A program made the position numbers and the translations under genes. From positions 21,080,001 through 21,144,000 of the forward strand of contig OZ231128.1 in NCBI GenBank assembly GCA_965153355.1: a DNA stretch of 64,000 nucleotides. Direction: 5' to 3'. The DNA comes from Flaccisagitta enflata. Lineage: Eukaryota > Chaetognatha > Sagittoidea > Aphragmophora. The notes below the pieces were generated by a model, which was not told where the DNA came from, ran no database searches, and saw only the letters and a list, made by a program, of their open reading frames with translations. Below, piece after piece: positions 8,755-19,385 of the stretch. Position 1 is the first letter of the stretch. Every line of letters starts with the position of its first letter.

Positions 8755-11309
8755 ATGGGAAATAAAAAGAAACGGTCTGGAGGGTTTAAATCTGGCCCAG
8801 ATCCTAACCGGAACTGTGGGGCGCCGTCCGTTTTGCCCCATGATAAAGGGTCTAAAAAGCGCTTCAACCATGATCTCCTTCAACATGCCTGTCAAAATGA
8901 AGGAGTAAAGCACATCACACAGCTGCCAGGTGTTGTGCTAAGGCCCAAAGAAGATCCTATCCCATCACCCCACGCGAGTCAACAGGGTGATCACGGCAAC
9001 GATATTGTTGATTTGAATTTACTCAACTCGTCTCATGCCGATGCTCTTAAGCTTCACAGTGAGTATGCTCATCGTCGCCGTCGTCGTCCTGCTATCAACC
9101 ACCCTGTGAATTTGTGCTTTACAAAACAGCACAATGTCGGTTTTGGCGTCTCGGTGGTGTTCCACTGCAGTGGTTGTCGCTTCACATCTCCAGCGTACAG
9201 ACTTTACCAAACTACGTCGACGGGAGGTTGTGCCACCAACTTAGCGGCCGGTGTGGCATTATCCAAAGTTGCTATCAAAGCCTCGGACGCTTGCTTTCTC
9301 CTCTCCTCTTTAAACGTAAATGCACCGTCTCAGCAAACCATGCAAAAGTACATGACTCAATCGTGTGCCGTGGCTGGTGAGATGTTAGACGACGCCTTAG
9401 CGGACAATCGCGGCGTAACAAGGGACTATCTCCATGTCGTCGGTCGAGTAGATGATCCTTCCTGTCCAGGTGCTGGTGTCAAACATGATGGGCAATTTGA
9501 TCAACCCATCTATCATGGGTATGATGGCAAGTCGGCTTCCTGTTCCCTTCCCGTGATGGAGAGTGAAACGGGGATGAATTTGCTTGTGGGTCATGCGATC
9601 AAGTCCAAGTTGGATGGATCGTATCCAGTTGAAAAGGTAGTTGAGTCTTTGGAATTGTTCGTCTTTGTTGAGTTTCCTGAATGTTTAAAGCATTGCTATC
9701 ATTGACCTCTGTTGTGTCTTTGATAGCACATAAATGGTGCCGAAGCAGCAGCAGCAAAGCAAGCAGTTATTGATTGCAGAACGAAAAGAAATGCTATCCA
9801 TTGGGCGAATCGCACCGGGGATCAAGACGCTGCCACCTCCGCCGCCATTCAAGAGGCTCTGCAAGAAGTGGGAGAGACTAGGAGCTCAAACTGGCAATAT
9901 TGTAACCTGCACACCCAAAAGTCCTCTCACCGAAGATTCATGCGGGATTCCATGTCAAAGTCTGCGCCGCAGCCTGCCGTTCCGGTTGACGGGCGCTTCG
10001 GATGTGGTGGTTGCTCTCGTACGTCTGCCTCCAAGGCCGGACTCGGGACCCATCGTCGTTATTGTCCAGCAAAGACTGCTTCCTCAGTCGCAGGTGACGG
10101 ACCAGGACTCGAACCCCTCCTGAAAGCGAATGACATCAACGCTAAAGAGGCAAAAGCCTACAAAAAGAAAATCGCGCATTGGCTTCTTTTGAGGAAAAAT
10201 CGTGAGCTACGCAACGGCACTAGGTCCTTTCGGGCTTGGAAGTGTCCCCTGGGCACCAACGACATCAACCTCAAAGTGCGTTTAAAGCGGGCTGCGACCT
10301 CCATCGTCGGGTGTCTCCAAAATGACCACAGTCGCTGCGATGCCTCTTTCGTTTGTCAGAACGGCGCCGATCCGTACGTTTATTTGCTCCCGCATGGACG
10401 TCCTGTCCCGTCAATGCCGCCGTCTGTGAAATCCTTTGTCCAGGAGTCGGTAGAGGACCTGTTTTCCTCCGCAAAACTGGATCGTCAGTTGTACCGGGGT
10501 CAATTGCAGACCACATCGCACGTGGAGGCTATCCATCGGACGATCCGCCAGGCCGCGCCAAAGGTTCTTTGAATTCCTATCAAAGATAACAGCAAATCGT
10601 TCAGCACTTTAGCAATGTTTAGTGTTTTTGTTCATGTTTATGTTTTATGTTTAGCAATTATTAGTTAGGTTAACATTTGATTGTTTCTAGGAAGGAGTTA
10701 ATGTTCATGTTAATGTTAACGTGATTATTTGTACTTTATTGTATGAAACACTTGGACGAAGACAAAAATGCTAAGTAGTTAGGCGGCAAGGCTAGAAAAT
10801 CAAGACTATTCCAGAGATTCGTTCGTTCATTCATTCATTCATTCATTCATTCATTCATTCATTCATTCATTCATTCATATCTCGACTCACATACGACACA
10901 CACCAGCACACCCAAACAGCACAACCTAATAGCATCATGCCTAAACTTGTTCTTCCCCTCACCCTGTCTCCATCAGGGAAGACCGCTCCAGCGGAATCAG
11001 ACGGCCGTGTTACAAATGGGTGCGACGGCGGCGGCGCTTCGTGGCAAAGGAGCCGCAAACGTGGAACACTTTCGGCGACTGAATCTCCCATTGGGCGTTA
11101 CGTTTATGCGAAAAATGCGGCAACACGATCGCCGTAAGCAGAACATGGCACGACATCGTCTCTCGGAGGAAGTCCAACAGCGAGCGCGAATTCGACGAGG
11201 CAAAAAGTTCCAGAATCATGCAAACTCTTTACAAGGGCCTGAGGTACTTATGTACAGGAAAAGTGGCTTCCATGACCACCAATATGCTAAATCGGTACCT
11301 GAAGAGTAA
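8755..11309 (+). CDS. Mutator-like transposase, three exons
   Basis: Exons 8755-9636, 9727-10563 and 10977-11309 join in phase 0 to about 683 residues. Intron 1 (90 bp) has clean GT-AG ends; intron 2 (413 bp) uses a weaker donor (AAG|GTTCTT) and a good acceptor (CTGTCTCCATCAG) and contains an (ATTC)n tract. The layout matches the metazoan Mutator-like transposase domain family: a Cys-rich zinc module (FHCSGCRF), SQQTMQKYM, a catalytic-type Asp in VKHDGQFDQPIYHG, a second zinc-type cluster (CGGCSRTSASKAGLGTH), the GCLQNDHSRCDASFVC block and a basic C-terminus. The start at 8755 is the first ATG; a TTCATTCTAG acceptor 22 bases upstream suggests a 5' UTR intron. No internal stops, so it is probably intact. 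The third exon is the least certain. Confidence 0.7.
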
Positions 11310-11352
11310 TTTTCATGAACACTTAAAAAACGAACAAACAATGGAACAATGT

Positions 11353-11757
11353 TTATCCCAGAATGCAGTTAGGCCGATCCTTGTGCCCCACACACCGTCC
11401 AACTTTCAAACAATTGTCTCTTTCGCGATTATGTTCTAAGGTTTCTAACTGTAAATGTCCTTCCTCAATGCACGTTTTTCTGTGACACAGGTGACTAACC
11501 CCTTTAGTGTCATCCCATGAGTCAATGACAAAGTTTTCATCTTCTTTGAGTTTTAAGAAGAGGCTGAGTTGCGCTTTTCGCATGTGAAATCGGGTATTTC
11601 TGAACTGAAAATTAGTCTGAGAGTACTTCTTTGTGTCAATACCCCGGTAAAACAAATGTCCTTCGACTTTTTCACAGTCCTTGTAACATATTTCCCTGAG
11701 GTCAGCCAGCTCTTCTGGCGAAATGTTACTCAACGCCTTCAAATCAGCCAAACTCAT
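11353..11757 (-). CDS. His-Cys box homing-endonuclease-like protein
   Basis: Predicted 134 residues. Residues 88-134 contain the full His-Cys box signature known from I-PpoI-type endonucleases: SHLCH, then C, then GHL, N, C, a C-x2-H and a final C. Spacing from the SH histidine to the first Cys, second Cys, His, Asn and third Cys (2, 7, 12, 21 and 27 residues) equals that of I-PpoI His98, Cys100, Cys105, His110, Asn119 and Cys125. These are the catalytic His, the metal-binding Asn and the zinc ligands. The protein lacks the longer N-terminal DNA-binding part of I-PpoI. A TTATTTTACAG acceptor lies just upstream of the start, hinting at a spliced transcript. It converges on the transposase gene, 43 bases away. 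Confidence 0.75.
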   Translation of the reverse strand: MSLADLKALSNISPEELADLREICYKDCEKVEGHLFYRGIDTKKYSQTNFQFRNTRFHMRKAQLSLFLKLKEDENFVIDSWDDTKGVSHLCHRKTCIEEGHLQLETLEHNRERDNCLKVGRCVGHKDRPNCILG

Positions 11758-12307
11758 TTTTTGGAGCTCAAAGTATGAAAAGATTACCTGTAAAATAAGG
11801 AATGATAACAGGCCAACAGGTGAAATTGAAGTGAAAATCGCCTAATACAGTAGTCATAGACCCTAACCTACCATTTTTTACCAATTTCAGGCCATTTTGA
11901 CCAAATTAATATTTTTTATTTCTCTAATAAAGCTGAAATCAACAACATTTTTGCCTCGTTTTCGACTCAACCTCTTGCGGGATCATTTATCAACCAATTT
12001 CTAATCCTGAAGGGGGCGGTACGGGGCCCCGAGGTTTTCCCAGGGAAAGACCAAAGATAAGTGAACACTTTTATGGTAAAGTCGCCATGTTCAAGCTTGT
12101 TTTGTAAACAATAGCCCAGCACCTAGGTCAGACTACAGGGTTGTGGAAAAATGCTGAAAAAGTGGCCAAACGACCTGTTGGGGTGAGTAAAAAAAATTGG
12201 GCTAGTGAGAACTGTTTTAATCTGGGGGGATGTTTGGTAGAGGGTATGGGTGGACTCACCACAGAGGAAAGGGGAGCATGTAGTTTTATCTTTTTTGTAG
12301 TAATATC

Positions 12308-12560
12308 GACTATTTTTGTAGTAGTGTTTAATGTTACAAAAAGTCAATTTTTGTCAAATTTCCTAAATTTTGACTGAAATCATGGGCATGTCGGGTGAAT
12401 AGGTGCTGATTTGAAGTTTTGGGAGGGCCAAGCATTGTTAGTTGTAGTAGTAGCCAAAATCTCATGTCATATTACTCATTTTTTCACTGTGACTGATGTG
12501 TTTAAAGTAAATTGCTACTATGTAGAAAAATTGTGCTTTTCCTCTGTGTTGAGTGCACCC
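12308..12560. repeat. Right terminal direct repeat of element E
   Basis: Second 253-bp copy of the unit at 8162-8414, same orientation, followed by degenerate satellite sequence. Confidence 0.9.
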
Positions 12561-12677
12561 GAAAAAAAATCAAGCAGTGGGAAAAAAACAAAAGGCAAAT
12601 TGAGATAGAGTTTAAGACATCTGGTGGATGAATTAAGACAAACTTAAGCAAAAGACAGGTGAGGATATTTTTGAGAT

Positions 12678-14273
12678 GAAGGGAGACAATAGGCTGAGAC
12701 TGAAACATTAGGGGGTATTTTGAGCATTTTCAAAGCTGTGTCACAGTTGTAAAAATGCAACCACATTGATGATTTTTAGTGTGCATCCTCCTTGAACATT
12801 GTACTTTGATTAAAAAATGGAATTTTGGGCTGAACTGCCTACAAAATGACCAATTTACCCCTTTTACCTACCACTACCTTGTCAAATATGGATTTTTGAA
12901 GCTTGACAACCCCAAATCTATCATCAATATATCCAAAAAATGAATATTCCCAAGGTATCCTGAACTTGGGTTATGCTTATTAGATGTTACTTAAGGGATT
13001 TGGGCTAAAAAAATCCAAATCCACCAGTTTGTTTTTTCCTAATATTGTCCTCAAGCCAACTCCACTACTTTTTGACCAAATTTGCATAAATATCGTATAT
13101 TACTTCCAATTGAGTTTTTTGCAGTCAAATTCTATAATCTAAGTCCAAAAACTCTTTCAATCCACTCATCAGCACTTCAGCTAAGGAGCCGACTCAAAAA
13201 TTGCTACCTTACTCAACCTCTAGGCTCAGAACAAGATCTTATGTTTTCCTAGTTCTACCTTATCAGCGTGAGAGGTCGCGAGGGGCATTGTCTCCTGTCT
13301 TATTAAGAGGGGGTCACTATACATATTTTGAAAAACTGATCTGAAACCATCAGAAACTGAGAAAAAGAGAACTTAGAATGCTGAAAAACAAGATTGGGGC
13401 CATTTGCTAGACATGCTAGGCCCAAAACAGGTCAAAAATGGCTTAAAAAACCCCTAATTTGCTCTTATTTTGAAAAGGTTAGAATTAAGGAGAATTTAAG
13501 CCTTATTTGGTGGATTTTTCTAAAATTTTGGGTTCTATGAATGGTTTTAAAGGTATTTTTAACTTTTTACATGTTAGCATGCTTACCTAGTCAAAAAATA
13601 AACAAACAAGCCAAAAAATACAGGTTTGATACTATCTAGATTCTCTTATAAGAAGGGAGACAATAGGCTGAGACTGAAACATTAGGGGGTATTTTGAGCA
13701 TTTTCAAAGCTGTGTCACAGTTGTAAAAATGCAACCACATTGATGATTTTTAGTGTGCATCCTCCTTGAACATTGTACTTTGACTAAAAAATGGAATTTT
13801 GGGCTGAACTGCCTACAAAATGACCAATTTACCCCTTTTACCTACCACTACCTTGTCAAATATGGATTTTTGAAGCTTGACAACCCCAAATCTATCATCA
13901 ATATATCCAAAAAATGAATTTTCCCAAGGTATCCTGAACTTGGGTTATGCTTATTAGATGTTACTTAAGGGATTTGGGCTAAAAAAATCCAAATCCACCA
14001 GTTTGTTTTTTCCTAATATTGTCCTCAAGCCAACTCCACTACTTTTTGACCAAATTTGCATAAATATCGTATATTACTTCCAATTGAGTTTTTTGCAGTC
14101 AAATTCTATAATCTAAGTCCAAAAACTCTTTCAATCCACTCATCAGCACTTCAGCTAAGGAGCCGACTCAAAAATTGCTACCTTACTCAACCTCTAGGCT
14201 CAGAACAAGATCTTATGTTTTCCTAGTTCTACCTTATCAGCGTGAGAGGTCGCGAGGGGCGTTGTCTCCTGTC
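12678..14273. mobile_element. Terminal-direct-repeat element A, copy 1
   Basis: Unit A 12678-13299, spacer B 13300-13651, unit A 13652-14273 (622, 352 and 622 bp). Flanked by the 4-bp duplication AGAT (12674-12677 and 14274-14277). Unit A starts GAAGGGAGACAA and ends TTGTCTCCTGTC, giving short inverted ends within each unit. The spacer starts TTATTAAGAGGGG and ends CTCTTATAA. No coding capacity is recognised, so it is non-autonomous. Confidence 0.85.
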
Positions 14274-14829
14274 AGATAGAAAAAAGTTTTGGGATAAAAA
14301 AAATATGATCGATGATTGTTATTGATGATGAGGTGGAAAAAACAAAAGATTGACATAGAGATAAGTAGAGACATCTTGAAAGAGAAAAGATAAAACAAAC
14401 AAAAGACTAAGGTGAGGAAACATTCTGGGGATGTAAAAAATGAATGAATGATATAGATAAAACAAAAGATTTACATAGAGATAAGTGGAAACATCTTAAG
14501 AAAAAAAAAAGTAACACAAATAAAAGACTAAGGTGAGGATACATTCTTGGGATAAAAAAACTACAGAATATGATAGACAATGAAAATGCAAATAGCAAAA
14601 AGACTTTTAAAGTGATATGTGGAGACATCATGACAGAGAAAAATAACACAAACAAAATATTAAGGTGAGTACACATTCTTGGGATTGAAAAAAAAAATTA
14701 CAAAATATCATAGATGAGGATGAAAAAAACAAAAGATTTATATAGAGATAAGTGTAGATATCTTGAAAAAAAAATAACACAAACAAAAGACTAAGGTGAG
14801 GACATATTCTTGGGATAAAACAAAGAGCT

Positions 14830-15640
14830 TTGTAAAGTGAATAGAGCGCAGAAAGACAATGTTACTCCTATTTTGATAACTGATGCATTTTTTGTCAACA
14901 AAGGATTTTGATTGCATTTTTACCTCTGTCAGATGTCACTTTTACTATTTGAAGAGAAAAAATGGCAAAAAAACATTTTTTGTATTGATTTTAGTCTTTT
15001 TTTATTAAATTGCTATGATTTTTAAAGGCAATAGTACTACAAAAATAGGCTAAACTAGCTATACTAGAATTATCTAGATTATCAAATCTCCACTAGGACA
15101 GGTGTGCACTAATACTGAACTATCATTACAAGCAATATTTCCAAAAAATATGCAGCATAAAATTTGCAACAGGGTCCCAAAGGAAACTCAACAGATTTTC
15201 AATGCATTTTTCTAGTACCAATATAGTAATCTATTTATTTTTTATTAAATTACTATGATTTCTAAAGGCAATAGTACTACAAAAATAGGCTAAACAAGCT
15301 ATACTAGAATTATCTAGATTATCAAATCTCCACTAGGACAGGTGTGTACTACTACTAAACTATCATTACAAGCAATATTTCCAAAAAATATGCAGCATAA
15401 AATTTGCAACTGGGTCCCAAAGGAAACTCAACTAGTACTATAATGGTAATCTATCTATTTTTAAAAATACGGTAGATGTTAAGATTAAGAGTGTATTTTT
15501 GTTATTTCTCTCAATACACTCATTGACCTCTGTCATACAACTTATAATTTACCCCTGACCTGAAAAAAAAAGCTTTTTGTCTAAGATCGATTGATACTGT
15601 ACGTTCCCGTTAAGTGGCGTACACGGCCAGGCCACTTGAC
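14830..15640. mobile_element. Unclassified insertion in satellite with internal repeat pair
   Basis: Non-satellite DNA lies between satellite flanks (AAAA precedes it near 14820 and follows it near 15646). It contains a direct repeat of about 197 bp at 14999-15195 and 15238-15433, differing at a few sites, with a 42-bp spacer. Near the right end is a hairpin with arms GTTAAGTGGC and GCCACTTGAC. No protein is recognised. Confidence 0.5.
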
Positions 15641-16059
15641 AACACTCAAAATAACAGAATATGATTGATGGTGAGGATGAAAAAACAAAAGATTTACGTA
15701 AAGATAAGTGGAGACATCTTGAAAGAAAAAAGATAAAACAAACAAAAGACTGAGGTGAGGACACATTCTGGGGATGAAAAAAATAATAGATGATATAGAG
15801 GAAACAAAAGATTTACAAGATTTACAAGTTCTTGTAGGTGAGGACATCCATTGAGAGAAAAAAAGACTACTACAAAGAAAAGATTGTGGTGAGTGAGGAC
15901 ACACTTTTGGGATGAAAGAAATTGTTAGGAAATGGTGATTAAGGACATTCTTTAAAAGAAAAACAAAAGACTATCAAAGAAAAAAGATCTGGTGAGTGAG
16001 GACATCTATTGAGACAAAAAAAAGACTGCAACAAACAAAAGATTGTGGTGAGTGAGGAT

Positions 16060-17658
16060 GAAGGGAGACAATAGGCTGAGTCTGAAACATTAGGGGGTAT
16101 TTTGAGCATTTTCAAAGCTGTGTCACAGTTGTAAAAATGCAACCACATCGATGATTTTTGGTGTGCATCCTCCTTGAATATTGTACTTTGACTAAAAAAT
16201 GGAATTTTGGGCTGAACTGCCTACAAAATGACCAATTTACCCCTTTTACCTACCACTACCTTGTCAAATATGGATTTTTGAAGCTTGACAACCCCAAATC
16301 TATCATCAATATATCCAAAAAATGAATTTTCCCAAGGTATCCTGAACTTGGGTTATGCTTATTAGATGTTACTTAAGGGATTTGGGCTAAAAAAATCCAA
16401 ATCCACCAGTTTGTTTTTTCCTAATATTGTCCTCAAGCCAACTCCACTACTTTTTGACCCAATTTGCATAAATATCGTATATTACTTCCAATTGAGTTTT
16501 TTTGCAGTCAAATTCTATAATCTAAGTTCAAAAACTCTTTCAATCCACTCATCAGCACTTCAGCTAAGGAGCCGACTCAAAAATTGCTACCTTACTCAAC
16601 CTCTAGGCTCAGAACAAGATCTTATGTTTTCCTAGTTCTACCTTATCAGCGTGAGAGGTCGCGAGGGGCGTTGTCTCCTGTCTTATTAAGAGGGGGTCAC
16701 TATACATATTTTGAAAAACTGATCTGAAACCATCAGAAACTGAGAAAAAGAGAACTTAGAATGCTGAAAAACAAGATTGGGGCCATTTGCTAGACATGCT
16801 AGGCCCAAAACAGGTCAAAAATGGCTTGAAAAACCCCTATTTTGCTCTTATTTGGAAAAGGTTAGAATTAAGGAGAATTTAAGCCTTATTTGGTGGATTT
16901 TTCTAAAATTTTGGGTTCTATGAATGGTTTTAAAGGTATTTTTAACTTGTTTACATGTTAGCATGCTTACCTAGTCAAAAAATAAACAAACAAGCCAAAA
17001 AATACAGGTTTGATACTATCGAGATTCTCTTATAAGAAGGGAGACAATAGGCTGAGTCTGAAACATTAGGGGGTATTTTGAGCATTTTCAAAGCTGTGTC
17101 ACAGTTGTAAAAATGCAACCACATCGATGATTTTTGGTGTGCATCCTCCTTGAATATTGTACTTTGACTAAAAAATGGAATTTTGGGCTGAACTGCCTAC
17201 AAAATGACCAATTTACCCCTTTTACCTACCACTACCTTGTCAAATATGGATTTTTGAAGCTTGACAACCCCAAATCTATCATCAATATATCCAAAAAATG
17301 AATTTTCCCAAGGTATCCTGAACTTGGGTTATGCTTATTAGATGTTACTTAAGGGATTTGGGCTAAAAAAATCCAAATCCACCAGTTTGTTTTTTCCTAA
17401 TATTGTCCTCAAGCCAACTCCACTACTTTTTGACCCAATTTGCATAAATATCGTATATTACTTCCAATTGAGTTTTTTTGCAGTCAAATTCTATAATCTA
17501 AGTTCAAAAACTCTTTCAATCCACTCATCAGCACTTCAGCTAAGGAGCCGACTCAAAAATTGCTACCTTACTCAACCTCTAGGCTCAGAACAAGATCTTA
17601 TGTTTTCCTAGTTCTACCTTATCAGCGTGAGAGGTCGCGAGGGGCGTTGTCTCCTGTC
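16060..17658. mobile_element. Terminal-direct-repeat element A, copy 2
   Basis: Unit A 16060-16682, spacer 16683-17035, unit A 17036-17658, flanked by the duplication GGAT (16056-16059 and 17659-17662) inside a satellite GGTGAGTGAGGA motif. Its two units share variants that differ from both units of copy 1 (for example CTGAGTCTG versus CTGAGACTG, TTTTTGACCC versus TTTTTGACCA, AAGTTCAAA versus AAGTCCAAA). Confidence 0.85.
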
Positions 17659-17796
17659 GGATACACTTTTGGGATGAAAACAATTCTTTGGGATTAGTGA
17701 GTGAAGAGATTCTTTGAAGGGAAAAACAAAAGACTATAGGAGAAAAAAGATCTGGTGGGGAGGACTTCTATTGAGAAAAAAAAAGACTACTACAAA

Positions 17797-19385
17797 GGAT
17801 GTTAGGAAGCGAGCAGAGACCAGATTTGAGTATATGTGTTTTTTCCTTGGAGGGCAAAGGATTTGAGCTATTGAGTTGATTTTTTTTGTGGATCTTCATT
17901 GGAAGGCTATTGCTGATGCAATAAAATAACAATTTGTTGAGTCAAAAACAGATTTTTGAGGATTTTGAGCCTAACTAGTGTAAAATATGCGATTCGATTA
18001 TGCGGTTCTGGCTGTTAAAATTCATCAAATACAGAGTAAATAGGTTATTTGAGGTTCAAAAAAGGGCTTAATTATGCTTAGAATTGATGTTAGAGATGAT
18101 TTAGCCACTTTGGAGAAACTTCTACGCGGTCAGGAATTTTTAAAATCAATTTTAGTCAAACTCAACACTTTTTCTTTATATTTCTTCTTATGGGTGTTGA
18201 TAGCATAAGCAAGTAAAAAAAATGTACATTTAGATGTAATCTAGGGCCACTTTGGCTTTTTTCTGGTAATCAAACCATTTCTTGGCCTTTTGGGGGTCTC
18301 TGCACCAGTTTTGGTTCAGAAAACAAAGTAGCAAGGCTCCTAAGAGAGTGCCATAATCTGCCGTTGGTCGCCGCCCACGGCCGGGCCTATTCCTAACAGT
18401 CTTATTAGAGGGAAAATTAATCAAAATATGAATTTCTTGATTTTTCGCTCATTTATCAATGGAATTAGCTATTTCTAATTCTCCCCTGTGATAAAAAATC
18501 AAATTTGGGCCAAAAACTAAATGCTTTGAGGTATTTATAGGGCTTGAAATCGGCCCATTAGAGCCATTTTTTGACAATTTTGAAATCGGAGGCTTCAAGA
18601 AGGTGTTATCTTTGAGAGCCAATAGCTTTTTATTGGAGAGAGATAGTAGTTAGCTCTTTTTTTCAGATGAGAGTACTCAAAAAGATCTTTCAAATAAGCA
18701 CTGATTTTCCTCAAAAACTATTCTCCATTAGCAGATAATGACCTAACAAAGTTAACTGAGTACAGGGTTGCTTCTTATAAGGATGTTAGGAAGCGAGCAG
18801 AGACCAGATTTGAGTATATGTGTTTTTTCCTTGGAGGGCAAAGGATTTGAGCTATTGAGTTGATTTTTTTTGTGGATCTTCATTGGAAGGCTATTGCTGA
18901 TGCAATAAAATAACAATTTGTTGAGTCAAAAACAGATTTTTGAGGATTTTGAGCCTAACTAGTGTAAAATATGCGATTCTATTATGCGGTTCTGGCTGTT
19001 AAAATTCATCAAATACAGAGTAAATAGGTTATTTGAGGTTCAAAAAAGGGCTTAATTATGCTTAGAATTGATGTTAGAGATGATTTAGCCACTTTGGAGA
19101 AACTTCTACGCGGTCAGGAATTTTTAAAATCAATTTTAGTCAAACTCAACACTTTTTCTTTATATTTCTTCTTATGGGTGTTGATAGCATAAGCAAGTAA
19201 AAAAAATGTACATTTAGATGTAATCTAGGGCCATTTTGGCTTTTTTCTGGTAATTAAACCATTTCTTGGCCTTTTGGGGGTCTCTGCACCAGTTTTGGTT
19301 CAGAAAACAAAGTAGCAAGGCTTCTAAGAGAGTGCCATAATCTGCCGTTGGTCGCCGCCCACGGCCGGGCCTATTCCTAACAGTC
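17797..19385. mobile_element. Terminal-direct-repeat element C
   Basis: Unit C 17797-18401, spacer D 18402-18780, unit C 18781-19385 (605, 379 and 605 bp). Flanked by the duplication CAAA (17793-17796 and 19386-19389). Unit C starts GGATGTTAGGAA and ends TTCCTAACAGTC. It is unrelated in sequence to unit A, yet the spacer again starts TTATTAGAGGG and ends CTTATAA. The two units differ at about four positions. No coding capacity recognised. Confidence 0.85.

Larger units (their letters stand above)
8162..12560. mobile_element. Terminal-direct-repeat transposon E (candidate autonomous)
   Basis: Bounded by two direct copies of a 253-bp unit (8162-8414 and 12308-12560) that I read as identical. 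Between them lie a three-exon Mutator-like transposase on the plus strand and a His-Cys box nuclease gene on the minus strand. Read on the minus strand it has the same layout as the shorter elements at 12678, 16060 and 17797: the unit ends in GTC, and the spacer ends in TTATAA immediately before a unit starting GG. Flanks do not show a matching 4-bp duplication (CTTC left, GAAA right), so one border may have been rearranged. The right flank is degenerate satellite DNA. Confidence 0.75.

Noticed and set aside
12678-17658. Interpretation of A elements as ordinary LTR retrotransposon derivatives (TRIM)
   Set aside because: Ends are not TG...CA, no primer-binding or convincing polypurine tract, and a sister element encodes a DNA transposase; not fully excluded, since homogenised ends would fit.
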